From positions 2,603,501-2,667,500 of the forward strand of contig NZ_CP141059.1 in assembly GCF_034661235.1 (NCBI RefSeq): a stretch of 64,000 bases of DNA, read 5' to 3'. Origin of the DNA: Nocardioides bizhenqiangii. Lineage in GTDB: Bacteria; Actinomycetota; Actinomycetes; Propionibacteriales; Nocardioidaceae. Below, piece after piece: positions 1 to 7,060 of this stretch (position 1 is its first letter; each line of letters starts with the position of its first letter). The notes below the pieces were generated by a model. The model searched no databases. It worked only from the letters and a program-made list of their open reading frames with translations, and was not told the DNA's origin. The translations under genes were made by a program, and so were the position numbers.

Positions 1-231
1 CCGGCTGAAGAACCGCAGCTCTTCGATGCCGAGCTCGCGGGCGAGGGCGATCTCCGAGGAGGTGTCCATCGTGAAGGTGGTCAGCCCGTCGACGTCGGCG
101 ACGGTCAGGCCGCAGTCGGCGAGGGCGTGCTGCACGGCCTCGACCGAGAGCTGCAGCTCGGAGCGGCCGGACTCCTTGGAGAACTCGGTCGCCCCGACAC
201 CGGCGATGGCGGCCTTGCCGGAGAGGCTCAC
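1..231 (-). CDS. ltp2: Ltp2-like thiolase / lipid-transfer protein, 5' part only
   Basis: Seventy-seven N-terminal codons are visible before the left edge cuts the gene. The protein starts VSLSGKAAIAGVGATEFSK, the usual opening of the SCP-x/lipid-transfer thiolase-like family. In the mycobacterial cholesterol pathway Ltp2 is the retro-aldolase that releases propionyl-CoA from the 17-hydroxy-C22 side-chain intermediate, working in complex with the DUF35 domain of ChsH2. The GTG start overlaps the preceding stop by 4 bp (GTGA), so it is the fifth gene of a translationally coupled operon chsE-chsH2N-chsH2C-chsH1-ltp2. Family and operon position agree. The catalytic region lies outside the window, so the Ltp2 name rests on context. 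Confidence 0.75.
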   Translation of the reverse strand, partial: MSLSGKAAIAGVGATEFSKESGRSELQLSVEAVQHALADCGLTVADVDGLTTFTMDTSSEIALARELGIEELRFFSR

Positions 232-626
232 CGGGTCACCCCTTGGGCCACCCGGACGGTGCCGGTCACGTGGTCGCCGAGGGAGACCCGCCCCACGACG
301 TCGAGGACCGCGACGCCGTCCTCCACCGCCACGACCTCCCCGCTGAAGGTCAGGGTGTCGTAGGGATGGGCGGGCGCGCCGAGCCGGATGGCGATGCCCT
401 TGAGCTCGCAGTCATGGCCGACCCAGTCGACGACGAACTTCTCGACCAACCCGTTGGTGGTCAGGATGTTCATGAAGATGTCCTTCGACCCGGCAGCCTG
501 GGCGACGTCACGGTCGTGGTGGACGTCCTGCCAGTCACGGGTGGCGATCGCGGTGCTGACGATCGTGGTCGGGGTCATCGGCAGGCTCCACTCGGGGATG
601 ACCTGGCCGGGCTCGAGCTTCCTCAT
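228..626 (-). CDS. chsH1: MaoC-like enoyl-CoA hydratase, ChsH1-like
   Basis: A 132-aa hot-dog-fold protein. Residues ~31-42 (DWQDVHHD) carry the Asp/His pair of the R-specific hydratase motif D-x4-H, followed by a small-residue-rich helix typical of MaoC. In M. tuberculosis ChsH1 pairs with the MaoC half of ChsH2 to hydrate the C22 side-chain enoyl-CoA made by ChsE1-ChsE2. It sits directly between the DUF35 gene and ltp2, the same order as in mycobacteria, with ATGA and GTGA overlaps at both ends. The start is ATG at 626. The role is inferred from family and synteny; the substrate is not shown by sequence. Confidence 0.82.
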   Translation of the reverse strand: MRKLEPGQVIPEWSLPMTPTTIVSTAIATRDWQDVHHDRDVAQAAGSKDIFMNILTTNGLVEKFVVDWVGHDCELKGIAIRLGAPAHPYDTLTFSGEVVAVEDGVAVLDVVGRVSLGDHVTGTVRVAQGVTR

Positions 627-1024
627 CGGGTCTCCTCGACGGCGCGGTTCCAGACAGGCAGCGTCAGGTCGTCGTCGACCCGGTTGAAGTCGACCCGCAG
701 CCGGATCCCGATCTCGATCTCGTCGTCCGCCACGTCGGCGACCTCGCCGACCATCCGCACGCCCTCGTCGAGGTCGATCAGCGCGATCACGATCGGCAGC
801 TCCTTGCCGGGTATCGGCGGGTGCCGGTGCACGACATAGGAGAAGACGGTGCCGAGCCCGGACGCGACGACGTAGCCTCGGTCGAGGGCACCGCACCGGG
901 GGCAGGCGGGACCCGGTGGGTGCCGGAGCACGCCGCACGCGTTGCAGCTCTGGATCCGCAGCTCGCCCTTCTGCGTGCCCTCCCAGAAGTACGCGCTGTC
1001 GCGGTTGACCATCGGCCGGATCAC
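623..1024 (-). CDS. DUF35 OB-fold/zinc-ribbon protein, free-standing C-terminal half of ChsH2
   Basis: A 133-aa protein with a rubredoxin-like zinc ribbon at residues ~27-44 (C-x2-C ... C-x2-C, CNAC and CPRC) followed by an OB-fold beta domain (about 50-125). This is the DUF35 module that in mycobacterial ChsH2 forms the C-terminal half of one polypeptide and binds Ltp2. Here it is a separate gene whose ATG overlaps the stop of the MaoC gene 1021-1527 by 4 bp, so the two halves should be made in equal amounts. DUF35 proteins generally accompany thiolases. No enzymatic residues are expected. It is likely the scaffold joining hydratase and aldolase. Confidence 0.82.
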   Translation of the reverse strand: MIRPMVNRDSAYFWEGTQKGELRIQSCNACGVLRHPPGPACPRCGALDRGYVVASGLGTVFSYVVHRHPPIPGKELPIVIALIDLDEGVRMVGEVADVADDEIEIGIRLRVDFNRVDDDLTLPVWNRAVEETR

Positions 1025-1527
1025 GACGAGTCCTTGGGGACGAACTTCAGCACCCGGAACAGCATGCTCGCCACCTTCTCCTCGCCGGAGTACCAGGTGT
1101 TGCGGGAGGTCACGAAGTAGCCGAGACCCATGGCGGTGTTCTTGGGGCCCACCACCGAGTCGAGCGCGGTCGTCACCCGCAGCTCCTCACCCACCTTGAG
1201 ATAGCGCTCGTAGGTCTGCTCGCAGTTGGTGCCGAGCACGGCGGTGAAGCCCTCGCCGGTGAGGACCTCCATCATCCGGCTCAGCGGATCGTCGTCGGGC
1301 CGGCGCCGACCGAGGCCGGGCATGGTCCACACCTGTGCCATCGACGGCGGGGCCTCGCCCGACCGGAACCGCTCGTTGTCGTAGCCCATCGCGTCCAGCC
1401 AGGCGCCGATCGTCGGCTGGTTGACGGGGTACGGCGCGATGGACTCCGACGCCTCGCCGAGCGCCTTGATCCGATCGGCCTCCGTCATGATCCGCTCATG
1501 GCGCTCGTCTCCCGCAGGTTGGCTCAT
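1021..1527 (-). CDS. MaoC-domain protein, free-standing N-terminal half of ChsH2
   Basis: A 168-aa hot-dog-fold protein of the FAS1-DH/MaoC N-terminal type (residues ~28-165), with no DUF35 tail. In mycobacteria this domain begins the two-domain ChsH2 and forms the heteromeric hydratase with ChsH1. I see no clear D-x4-H catalytic motif, which fits a non-catalytic partner subunit. ATG at 1527 overlaps the acyl-CoA dehydrogenase stop (ATGA), and its own stop overlaps the DUF35 gene. The subunit role is inferred from order and family. Confidence 0.8.
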   Translation of the reverse strand: MSQPAGDERHERIMTEADRIKALGEASESIAPYPVNQPTIGAWLDAMGYDNERFRSGEAPPSMAQVWTMPGLGRRRPDDDPLSRMMEVLTGEGFTAVLGTNCEQTYERYLKVGEELRVTTALDSVVGPKNTAMGLGYFVTSRNTWYSGEEKVASMLFRVLKFVPKDSS

Positions 1528-3689
1528 CTCGGCACCCTCGGCAGGCCGAGCCCGAACATCGCGATCAGCTCGCGCTGCACCTCCTGCACGCCACCGCCGA
1601 AGGTCAGCACCAGGTTGCGCTTGGCCTGCGAGTCCAGGTAGTCGAGGAGCTCCTTGGTCTCCGGTTCCGCGGCGTCGCCGTGCCGGTGGACGGCGGCGAT
1701 CAGGTCGGCGATCAGGTGCTGCACGTGGTCGGAGGCGAACACCTTGGAGGCGGATGCGTCGGCGACGCCGACCTCTCCGGACGCCGCGGCGCGCGCGACC
1801 GCCCAGTTGAGCAGCTCGTTGACCCGGAAGACCGCCGTGGCCTCGCCGAGCAGCGCGACCAGGTCCGGCTCGTCCCGGACCCCTGCTGCGTCGGCCCAGC
1901 GGATCACCCGGTCGCGCAGGCCTTCGATCCGGCCGGCCGGGCCGAGCATCACCCGCTCGTGGTTGAGCTGGGTCGTGATCAGCTTCCAGCCCTGGTTCTC
2001 CTCGCCGACCAGCATGTCCACCGGGACGCGCACGTCGTTGAAGTACGTCGCGTTGACGTGGTGCGACCCGTCGGCGGTGACGATCGGGGTCCAGCTGTAG
2101 CCGGGGTCCTTGGTGTCGACGATGAGGATCGAGATGCCCTTGTGCTTGGGCGCGTCCGGGTCGGTGCGCACCGCCAGCCACAGGTAGTCGGCCTGGTGGC
2201 CGCCGGTGGTCCACATCTTCTGGCCGTTGACGACGTAGCAGTCCGTGGTGGGGTCGAGCCGGGCCGTCGTGCGCAACGACGCCAGGTCGGTGCCCGCGTC
2301 CGGCTCGCTGTAGCCGATCGCGAAGTGGACGTCGCCGGCGAGGATCCGCGGCAGGAACATCTGCTTCTGCTTCTCGGTGCCGTAGCGGATCAGCGTCGGA
2401 CCGACGGTCTGCAGGGTGACGGCCGGCAGGTGCACGTCGTGGTACTGCGCCTCGTTGGCGAAGATCGTCTGCTCGATCTCGCCGAGGCCGTGCCCGCCGT
2501 ACTCCTTGGGCCAGCCGACACCCATCCAGCCGTCTGCGCCCATCCGCTTGATCAGCCGCTCGTACGACGGTCCGTGACGGTCCCAGGCGCCCTCGACCGC
2601 GCCGGGGTCGGACGGGTGGCCGAACTCCTCCGACAGGCCGGCGAACCACTCGCGCAGCTCTGCCTTGAGGGCGCGCTGGTCGTCGGTCAGCTCGAGGTTC
2701 TTGGCCGTCGGGTCCTCGACCGGCACCTGGCCGGGCAGGGTGTCGAGCACGTGGGCCAGGTCGGTGCCCCAGCTCGAGTAGCCGATCAGCGGGTAGGTGA
2801 CGTCGACGCCCATGCCGCCGTGCAGGTGGTGACAGGTGCGGAACGCGGCGGGTGCGACCCGGCTCACCCAGTAGGCCGCGACGGCGAGGTCGTCGGCGGC
2901 CGGCAGGCCGTTGGCGACGCGCCACACGGCGTTGTCCGCGGCCAGGTCGAGGGTGCGGCTCGCGATGTAGACGTCGGCCATCTGCAGTGAGACCGCCTGG
3001 AACTCGGCCAGGGCGCGACCGAACTGCTCCCTGCCCTTCACGTAGTCGGCGGTCAGGTCGCGGGCGCCGGCAAGCACCCCGGCGGCGGTCACCGTCAGAC
3101 CCGCCGCCGCCACCGCGCGGAGGTACGCCGCGGCGTCCCCGTCGAGCGCCTCGGCCGGTGCGTCGTCAAGCACCACGCTGAAGGTGGGCGTGCCGGCCGA
3201 CGAGCTGGCGGGCAGCAGGGTGACACCAGGACCCTGCGGGCCAACGAGGGTGACCATGTCGGAGTCGCCGTCGCGGGCGACGACCAGCAGCGTCGCGGCC
3301 GTGTCGGCATAGGTGACCGTTGCCTTGCGTCCGGTCACGCGCCCGTTCGCGTACGTCGTGGCCGCCCCCGGCGCGTCCCTCAGCGCGGGCGTCAGCACGG
3401 TCCCCTCGGCGATCGCCGCGAGGTGCTCCTTGCGCTGGGCCTCCGTGCCGTGGGCGGCGAGGGTGAGGGCGGAGCAGCAGATCGTCTCCCACGCCGGCAC
3501 CCGCTGGGCGCGCCGGCCGGACTCGCGCAGCAGCACCGCGACGGCCTCGAGACCGAGCCCGTCGCCGCCGTACTCCTCCGGAAGCGGGAGCGCGGTCAGT
3601 CCGGCCGCCTGCCAGGCAGCCCAGTCGCCGGAGCGGTCCAACACCTCGGTGACGACCGCGCGTACCGCACTGATCTCCTCAGCTTCCAC
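1524..3689 (-). CDS. Two-domain acyl-CoA dehydrogenase, natural ChsE1-ChsE2 (FadE28-FadE29) fusion
   Basis: A 721-aa flavoprotein made of two acyl-CoA dehydrogenase modules, residues ~1-330 and ~335-721. The second half closely resembles mycobacterial FadE29/ChsE2 as I know it (LQTVGPTLIRYG, IGYSEPDAGTDLASLRT, the HKGISILIVDTKDPGYSW stretch, C-terminal LPRVPR). The first is a shorter FadE28/ChsE1-type half ending in LHGGMGVD. In mycobacteria the two are separate subunits of an alpha2beta2 dehydrogenase that oxidises the 3-carbon sterol side chain; here they are joined. An upstream in-frame ATG at 3725 lies inside the operator, so I chose GTG 3689, which is 7 nt after the -10 hexamer TACAGT (3697-3702). 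This predicts a leaderless mRNA repressed by KstR. It is the first gene of the ltp2 operon. Confidence 0.87.
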   Translation of the reverse strand: MEAEEISAVRAVVTEVLDRSGDWAAWQAAGLTALPLPEEYGGDGLGLEAVAVLLRESGRRAQRVPAWETICCSALTLAAHGTEAQRKEHLAAIAEGTVLTPALRDAPGAATTYANGRVTGRKATVTYADTAATLLVVARDGDSDMVTLVGPQGPGVTLLPASSSAGTPTFSVVLDDAPAEALDGDAAAYLRAVAAAGLTVTAAGVLAGARDLTADYVKGREQFGRALAEFQAVSLQMADVYIASRTLDLAADNAVWRVANGLPAADDLAVAAYWVSRVAPAAFRTCHHLHGGMGVDVTYPLIGYSSWGTDLAHVLDTLPGQVPVEDPTAKNLELTDDQRALKAELREWFAGLSEEFGHPSDPGAVEGAWDRHGPSYERLIKRMGADGWMGVGWPKEYGGHGLGEIEQTIFANEAQYHDVHLPAVTLQTVGPTLIRYGTEKQKQMFLPRILAGDVHFAIGYSEPDAGTDLASLRTTARLDPTTDCYVVNGQKMWTTGGHQADYLWLAVRTDPDAPKHKGISILIVDTKDPGYSWTPIVTADGSHHVNATYFNDVRVPVDMLVGEENQGWKLITTQLNHERVMLGPAGRIEGLRDRVIRWADAAGVRDEPDLVALLGEATAVFRVNELLNWAVARAAASGEVGVADASASKVFASDHVQHLIADLIAAVHRHGDAAEPETKELLDYLDSQAKRNLVLTFGGGVQEVQRELIAMFGLGLPRVPR

Positions 3690-3698
3690 AGGCAGAAC

Positions 3699-3712
3699 TG
3701 TAACGTGTTCTA
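3699..3712. promoter_or_regulatory. KstR operator (box 1)
   Basis: TGTAACGTGTTCTA fits the KstR consensus TnnAACnnGTTnnA exactly. On the minus strand it overlaps the -10 TACAGT (3697-3702) of the chsE1-E2 operon. The divergent gene starts 37 bp to the right, so one operator could control both directions. Confidence 0.85.
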
Positions 3713-3748
3713 CTTCGCGATGCATGTGCGGCTGGTAACAATGACGGC

Positions 3749-4609
3749 GTGCCGTCCGCCCTCGAGCGTCGCCTCACCGCTCATGTCGACCGCCTCGCCG
3801 ACGAGCACCCGCCACTGCGCATCGAGGACGTCGACTTCACCGTCCACGACCCGGTCGCCTTCGACGGCCGCTACGGGCACGTCCTCGACTACATGGCGCG
3901 GGTCGAGCTCGAGGTGGACCGCAACGTCCTGGAGCTGACCACGATGCTCCCGCACCCGCCGGAGATCGACCGCTACTTCTACGCCGACGTGTGGCAGCCG
4001 CAGGAGATCCAGCACGGACGGATCCTCGACCGGCTCCAGGTCGAGCTCGGACGGGCGCCGGCGGTGGCCGACACCGACTCGGTGAGCGCCAAGCTCCGGC
4101 TGCTCGGCGCCCTCGCCCACCTCCCGGCGTTCCAGGACGTCTGCCGGATGCTCTACTACCTGACCGGCATGTCGACCGAGCGGTCCGCGGTCCTCGCCTA
4201 CAACCTCCTGCACAACGGGACCGCCGCGATGGGCGAGCGGGCGGTCGCGGAGACGATCATCGGGCCGATCAAGCGCCAGGAGCCCGGCCACTTCGTGTTC
4301 TACCAGCTCTCGGCGCGTGGCCTGTGGGACCAGCTGGCCCGCTGGCAGCGGTGGTTGGTGCGTCGGATGCGCTCGGTCTCCTTCGGGCCGGTGGGCGCCA
4401 ACACGGACGAGCAGCGCGCGGACCTCGGTGAGGTGATGCTGACGCTCGGCATCAGCGAGGACGCCGCGTTCGCGGCGCAGGCCGTGCGGGTCGAGCGCGA
4501 GCTGCTCTGGGCGCAGGACCAGGGCATGGACGTCCCGCCGTACGTCCTGCGGGCGTTCCGGCACGCCGTCGAGCTCGCCCGGGCCCGGGCCGCCGAGCGG
4601 GACGCCTGA
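3749..4609 (+). CDS. Ferritin-like diiron-fold protein of unknown function
   Basis: A 286-aa, mostly helical, soluble protein. Two E-x2-H motifs stand in separate helices (EIQH near residue 88, EPGH near residue 176) with additional acidic residues in preceding helices. This is the ligand pattern of ferritin-like diiron oxygenases and acyl desaturases. No signal peptide or membrane segment is seen. The start is GTG 3749 because TAACAA (3736-3741) lies 7 nt upstream, giving a leaderless transcript, and no Shine-Dalgarno is present. It is divergent from the ChsE operon across KstR box 1 and is followed 36 bp later by an alpha/beta hydrolase with its own KstR box. A steroid or acyl-CoA oxidation role is inferred from context only. 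I do not recognise a characterised homologue. Confidence 0.65.
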   Translation: MPSALERRLTAHVDRLADEHPPLRIEDVDFTVHDPVAFDGRYGHVLDYMARVELEVDRNVLELTTMLPHPPEIDRYFYADVWQPQEIQHGRILDRLQVELGRAPAVADTDSVSAKLRLLGALAHLPAFQDVCRMLYYLTGMSTERSAVLAYNLLHNGTAAMGERAVAETIIGPIKRQEPGHFVFYQLSARGLWDQLARWQRWLVRRMRSVSFGPVGANTDEQRADLGEVMLTLGISEDAAFAAQAVRVERELLWAQDQGMDVPPYVLRAFRHAVELARARAAERDA

Positions 4610-4620
4610 CCCACTCCGGG

Positions 4621-4634
4621 TGGAACCTGTTCTA
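4621..4634. promoter_or_regulatory. KstR operator (box 2)
   Basis: TGGAACCTGTTCTA is an exact TnnAACnnGTTnnA match. It ends inside the -10 TAGGGT (4633-4638), which is followed by 7 nt and the ATG of the alpha/beta hydrolase. Confidence 0.82.
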
Positions 4635-4645
4635 GGGTGACGCGC

Positions 4646-5566
4646 ATGGGGGTCACACCGCTTGCTGTCGTCCGCACCCGCATGTACCTGCCGTGGGCCC
4701 CGATCCCCGCCGGACGGATGGTCGAGCTGCCCGGCCGCGGCGGATCGACGTACGTCACTGACTCGCCGGGACCCGACGCCCGGTCGCCGACGGTCGTGCT
4801 GCTGCACGCCCTGGGGTGCACCGGCCTGCTGAGCTGGTTCCCCGTCATCCGGCCGCTGTCGGAGCGGTTCCGGGTCGTGACGATGGACCAGCGTGGGCAC
4901 GGCCGCGGCATCGTCACCGACGACTTCTCACTGGCCGAGTGCGCCGACGACGTCGCCGCGCTGATCGACCTCCTCGGCCTCGAGGACGTCATCGTGGCGG
5001 GCTACTCGATGGGGTCGATCGTCGCCCAGCGCGTCTGGCGGCAGCATCCCGACAAGGTCGACGGGCTGGTGCTGTGCGCGACGACCGACCGGTTCCAGCT
5101 CACTCCTGCCGAACGGGCGTTCTTCGCCGGGATGGGCGCCGGCATGCTGGCGACGCGGAGCATCTCCCGCAGCCGTACGGCGATCGCCGCCGCCCGCGCC
5201 GCGTCCGACCGGCTCGACCTCGATCCCACCGACATGCACAAGTGGGCGCTGCGTGAGTTCCGGTCCACCAGCCCGTGGGCGGTCGGTCAGGCGTTGGCGG
5301 CCCTCGGACGGCACCACTCGCGACCCTGGATCGGCCGGATCGACGTACCGACCGCCGTCGTCGTCACCACCAGGGACAAGGTGGTCCGTGCCGAGCGTCA
5401 GGTCCGCCTGGCCCGCTCGATCCCGGGCGCGACGATGCACGAGGTGCAGGCGGGCCACGCCGCCTGCGTGCTGAGCGCCGAGCGGTTCGTGCCCGCCCTG
5501 ATCGAAGCCACGCTCACCGTCAACGCCCGCCGCCGGGACTTCCAGCGGCGCAGCCGGAGCGCCTGA
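4646..5566 (+). CDS. Alpha/beta-hydrolase
   Basis: A 306-aa alpha/beta-hydrolase. The nucleophile elbow is GYSMGS (Ser ~121), the oxyanion-loop region is LLHALGCTG (~52-60), the late acid is TTRDKVV, and the terminal His lies in QAGHAA. A GTG at 4637 is also in frame but falls inside the -10 region. ATG 4646, 7 nt after TAGGGT, is the better start and implies a leaderless mRNA. The 3' end is 1 bp from the converging WS/DGAT gene. It could act as an esterase, thioesterase or C-C bond hydrolase; the KstR box points to steroid or sterol-ester metabolism. The substrate cannot be read from the sequence. Confidence 0.82.
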   Translation: MGVTPLAVVRTRMYLPWAPIPAGRMVELPGRGGSTYVTDSPGPDARSPTVVLLHALGCTGLLSWFPVIRPLSERFRVVTMDQRGHGRGIVTDDFSLAECADDVAALIDLLGLEDVIVAGYSMGSIVAQRVWRQHPDKVDGLVLCATTDRFQLTPAERAFFAGMGAGMLATRSISRSRTAIAAARAASDRLDLDPTDMHKWALREFRSTSPWAVGQALAALGRHHSRPWIGRIDVPTAVVVTTRDKVVRAERQVRLARSIPGATMHEVQAGHAACVLSAERFVPALIEATLTVNARRRDFQRRSRSA

Positions 5567-5567
5567 C

Positions 5568-6989
5568 TCAGCGCTTGGCCACGGCCGTGCGGAGCCGCTC
5601 GAGCTCGCCGGGGAAGTGCTGCACGAGGGCGTCGCCGTCGGGCACGGACTCCCGGCAGGCGATGGCGCCGACGTGCACCATCCCGGCGTTCGACATCACC
5701 GTGATGTTGAGGCCGGCGCCGTGGAAGACCGGCCCCAGCGGGTAGAGCGCCTCGATCCGCGCACCCATGAAGTACAGCGGCACCGGTGGCCCCGGCACGT
5801 TGGAGATCACCAGGTTGTGGACCACCGGGTGCTTCTCGGCGAGACGCAGGTTGGCGTAGGTGCGCACCGCCAGCCCGAACGTCCGCGGGGCGGCGAACTC
5901 CGCCCAGTCCTGGAGCGCGTCCGCGCTGATCGCGTTGTGGTGGTCCTTCGCGTTGCGGTTGCGCTCGGCGAGCATCTCGAGCCGCTCCAACGGGTCGTCG
6001 ATGTCGGTGCCGAGCTTGGTGAACAGCGCGGACACCTTGTTGGCGCCCTGGGTCCGCTTCGAGGACTCCCGCACGCTCACCGGCACCGTCGCCATCAGCG
6101 ACGACTCGGGGAGCTCGCCGCGCTCGGCGAGGTAGGAGCGGAGGGCGCCGCCGCACAGGGTGAGGACCACGTCGTTGACGGTGCTGCCGGTCGCCTTCTT
6201 GATCTCGCGGATGTCGTCGAGGTCGACGTCGGCGAGGGCGATCGTGCGGTGGGCGGTGATGGTGCCGTTGAACGACGTCCGCGGCGCTGAGAACGGCGCC
6301 GCCATGGCGGTGCCCTCGCGGGCGCGACCGATGCTCTTGGTGATCAGCTCGGCCGAGGGGCCGATGACCTTGAACAGGGTGACCGGCCTGGTGGCGACGC
6401 CGATCACGCCGCGGGCGAGGAGCTCGGGGCGTTTGGGGTCGCGCGTCGGGCTCGGCTTCTCCTCCGGCGCGAGCGGCGGGGCGTCCGGCTCCAGCGAGCA
6501 CAGGTGCGAGATCAGGTTCGAGCCGGAGACGCCGTCGACGGTGGCGTGGTGCATCTTCGAGAACACCACGACCTTCTCGTCGCCGGCAGCACCGTCGGGG
6601 CCGTCGGGCCGGTATCCCTCGATCACCCACATCTCCCAGAGCGGCCGCGACCGGTCGAGCGGAAGGGCCGCGAGGTGGGCGCACAGGTCCATCAGCTCGC
6701 GGTAGCCGCCCGGGCTCGGCACGGCCAGCCGGTGCACGTGGCGCTCGATGTCGAACTGCTGGTCGCGCACCCAGACCGGGTGGTCCAGGCCCATCGGCAC
6801 GCCGCGGATCTTGCGCGTGAACGCCGGCACGTCGTGGACGCTGTCGTCGATGTGCGCCATCAGGTCGGCGAAGGTGTACGGCGTCGGCATGGTGCTCTGG
6901 TCGAGCACCATCACCGCGCAGACGTGCATCAGCTGGGCGGGGGTCTCGAGGTACAGGAAGCTCGCGTCGAGTCCTGACAATCGGTCCAT
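5568..6989 (-). CDS. Wax-ester synthase/diacylglycerol acyltransferase (WS/DGAT)
   Basis: A 473-aa member of the bifunctional WS/DGAT family. It opens MDRLSGLDASFLYLET and has the catalytic HHxxxDG motif as HHATVDG (~147-153). The C-terminal acyltransferase domain contains the conserved NVPGP stretch. The enzyme transfers acyl groups from acyl-CoA to diacylglycerol or fatty alcohols, storing carbon as TAG or wax ester. The start at 6989 has GGGAG 6-10 nt upstream, so unlike its neighbours it has a normal ribosome site. It is divergent from a LipC-like esterase across KstR box 3; a lipC/DGAT pair also occurs in mycobacteria. KstR control suggests storage of acyl units released from sterols. 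Confidence 0.92.
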   Translation of the reverse strand: MDRLSGLDASFLYLETPAQLMHVCAVMVLDQSTMPTPYTFADLMAHIDDSVHDVPAFTRKIRGVPMGLDHPVWVRDQQFDIERHVHRLAVPSPGGYRELMDLCAHLAALPLDRSRPLWEMWVIEGYRPDGPDGAAGDEKVVVFSKMHHATVDGVSGSNLISHLCSLEPDAPPLAPEEKPSPTRDPKRPELLARGVIGVATRPVTLFKVIGPSAELITKSIGRAREGTAMAAPFSAPRTSFNGTITAHRTIALADVDLDDIREIKKATGSTVNDVVLTLCGGALRSYLAERGELPESSLMATVPVSVRESSKRTQGANKVSALFTKLGTDIDDPLERLEMLAERNRNAKDHHNAISADALQDWAEFAAPRTFGLAVRTYANLRLAEKHPVVHNLVISNVPGPPVPLYFMGARIEALYPLGPVFHGAGLNITVMSNAGMVHVGAIACRESVPDGDALVQHFPGELERLRTAVAKR

Positions 6990-7014
6990 CCGTCGCTCCC
7001 ATCAGCGCGGGAAG

Positions 7015-7028
7015 TAGAACGGGTTCTA
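7015..7028. promoter_or_regulatory. KstR operator (box 3)
   Basis: TAGAACGGGTTCTA is an exact match with 6-bp palindromic arms. It lies between the divergent WS/DGAT gene (start 6989) and the LipC-like gene (start 7061). The latter has a -10 TAATCT at 7048-7053, putting the box at its -35 region. Confidence 0.85.
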
Positions 7029-7060
7029 TTCTGCAACAGAAGCCCGATAATCTCCTCATC

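Noticed and set aside
1021..2925. 634-aa minus-strand frame across the acyl-CoA dehydrogenase
   Set aside because: Only its last 168 codons are a real gene (MaoC domain). The rest is Arg/Pro-rich out-of-frame reading of the dehydrogenase.
1680..2990. 436-aa plus-strand frame
   Set aside because: Antisense shadow of the ChsE1-E2 gene with high-GC compositional bias and no recognisable domain.
3690..3725. N-terminal extension of the ChsE1-E2 gene to ATG 3725
   Set aside because: It would be encoded by the KstR operator and the -10 hexamer. GTG 3689 has correct promoter spacing.
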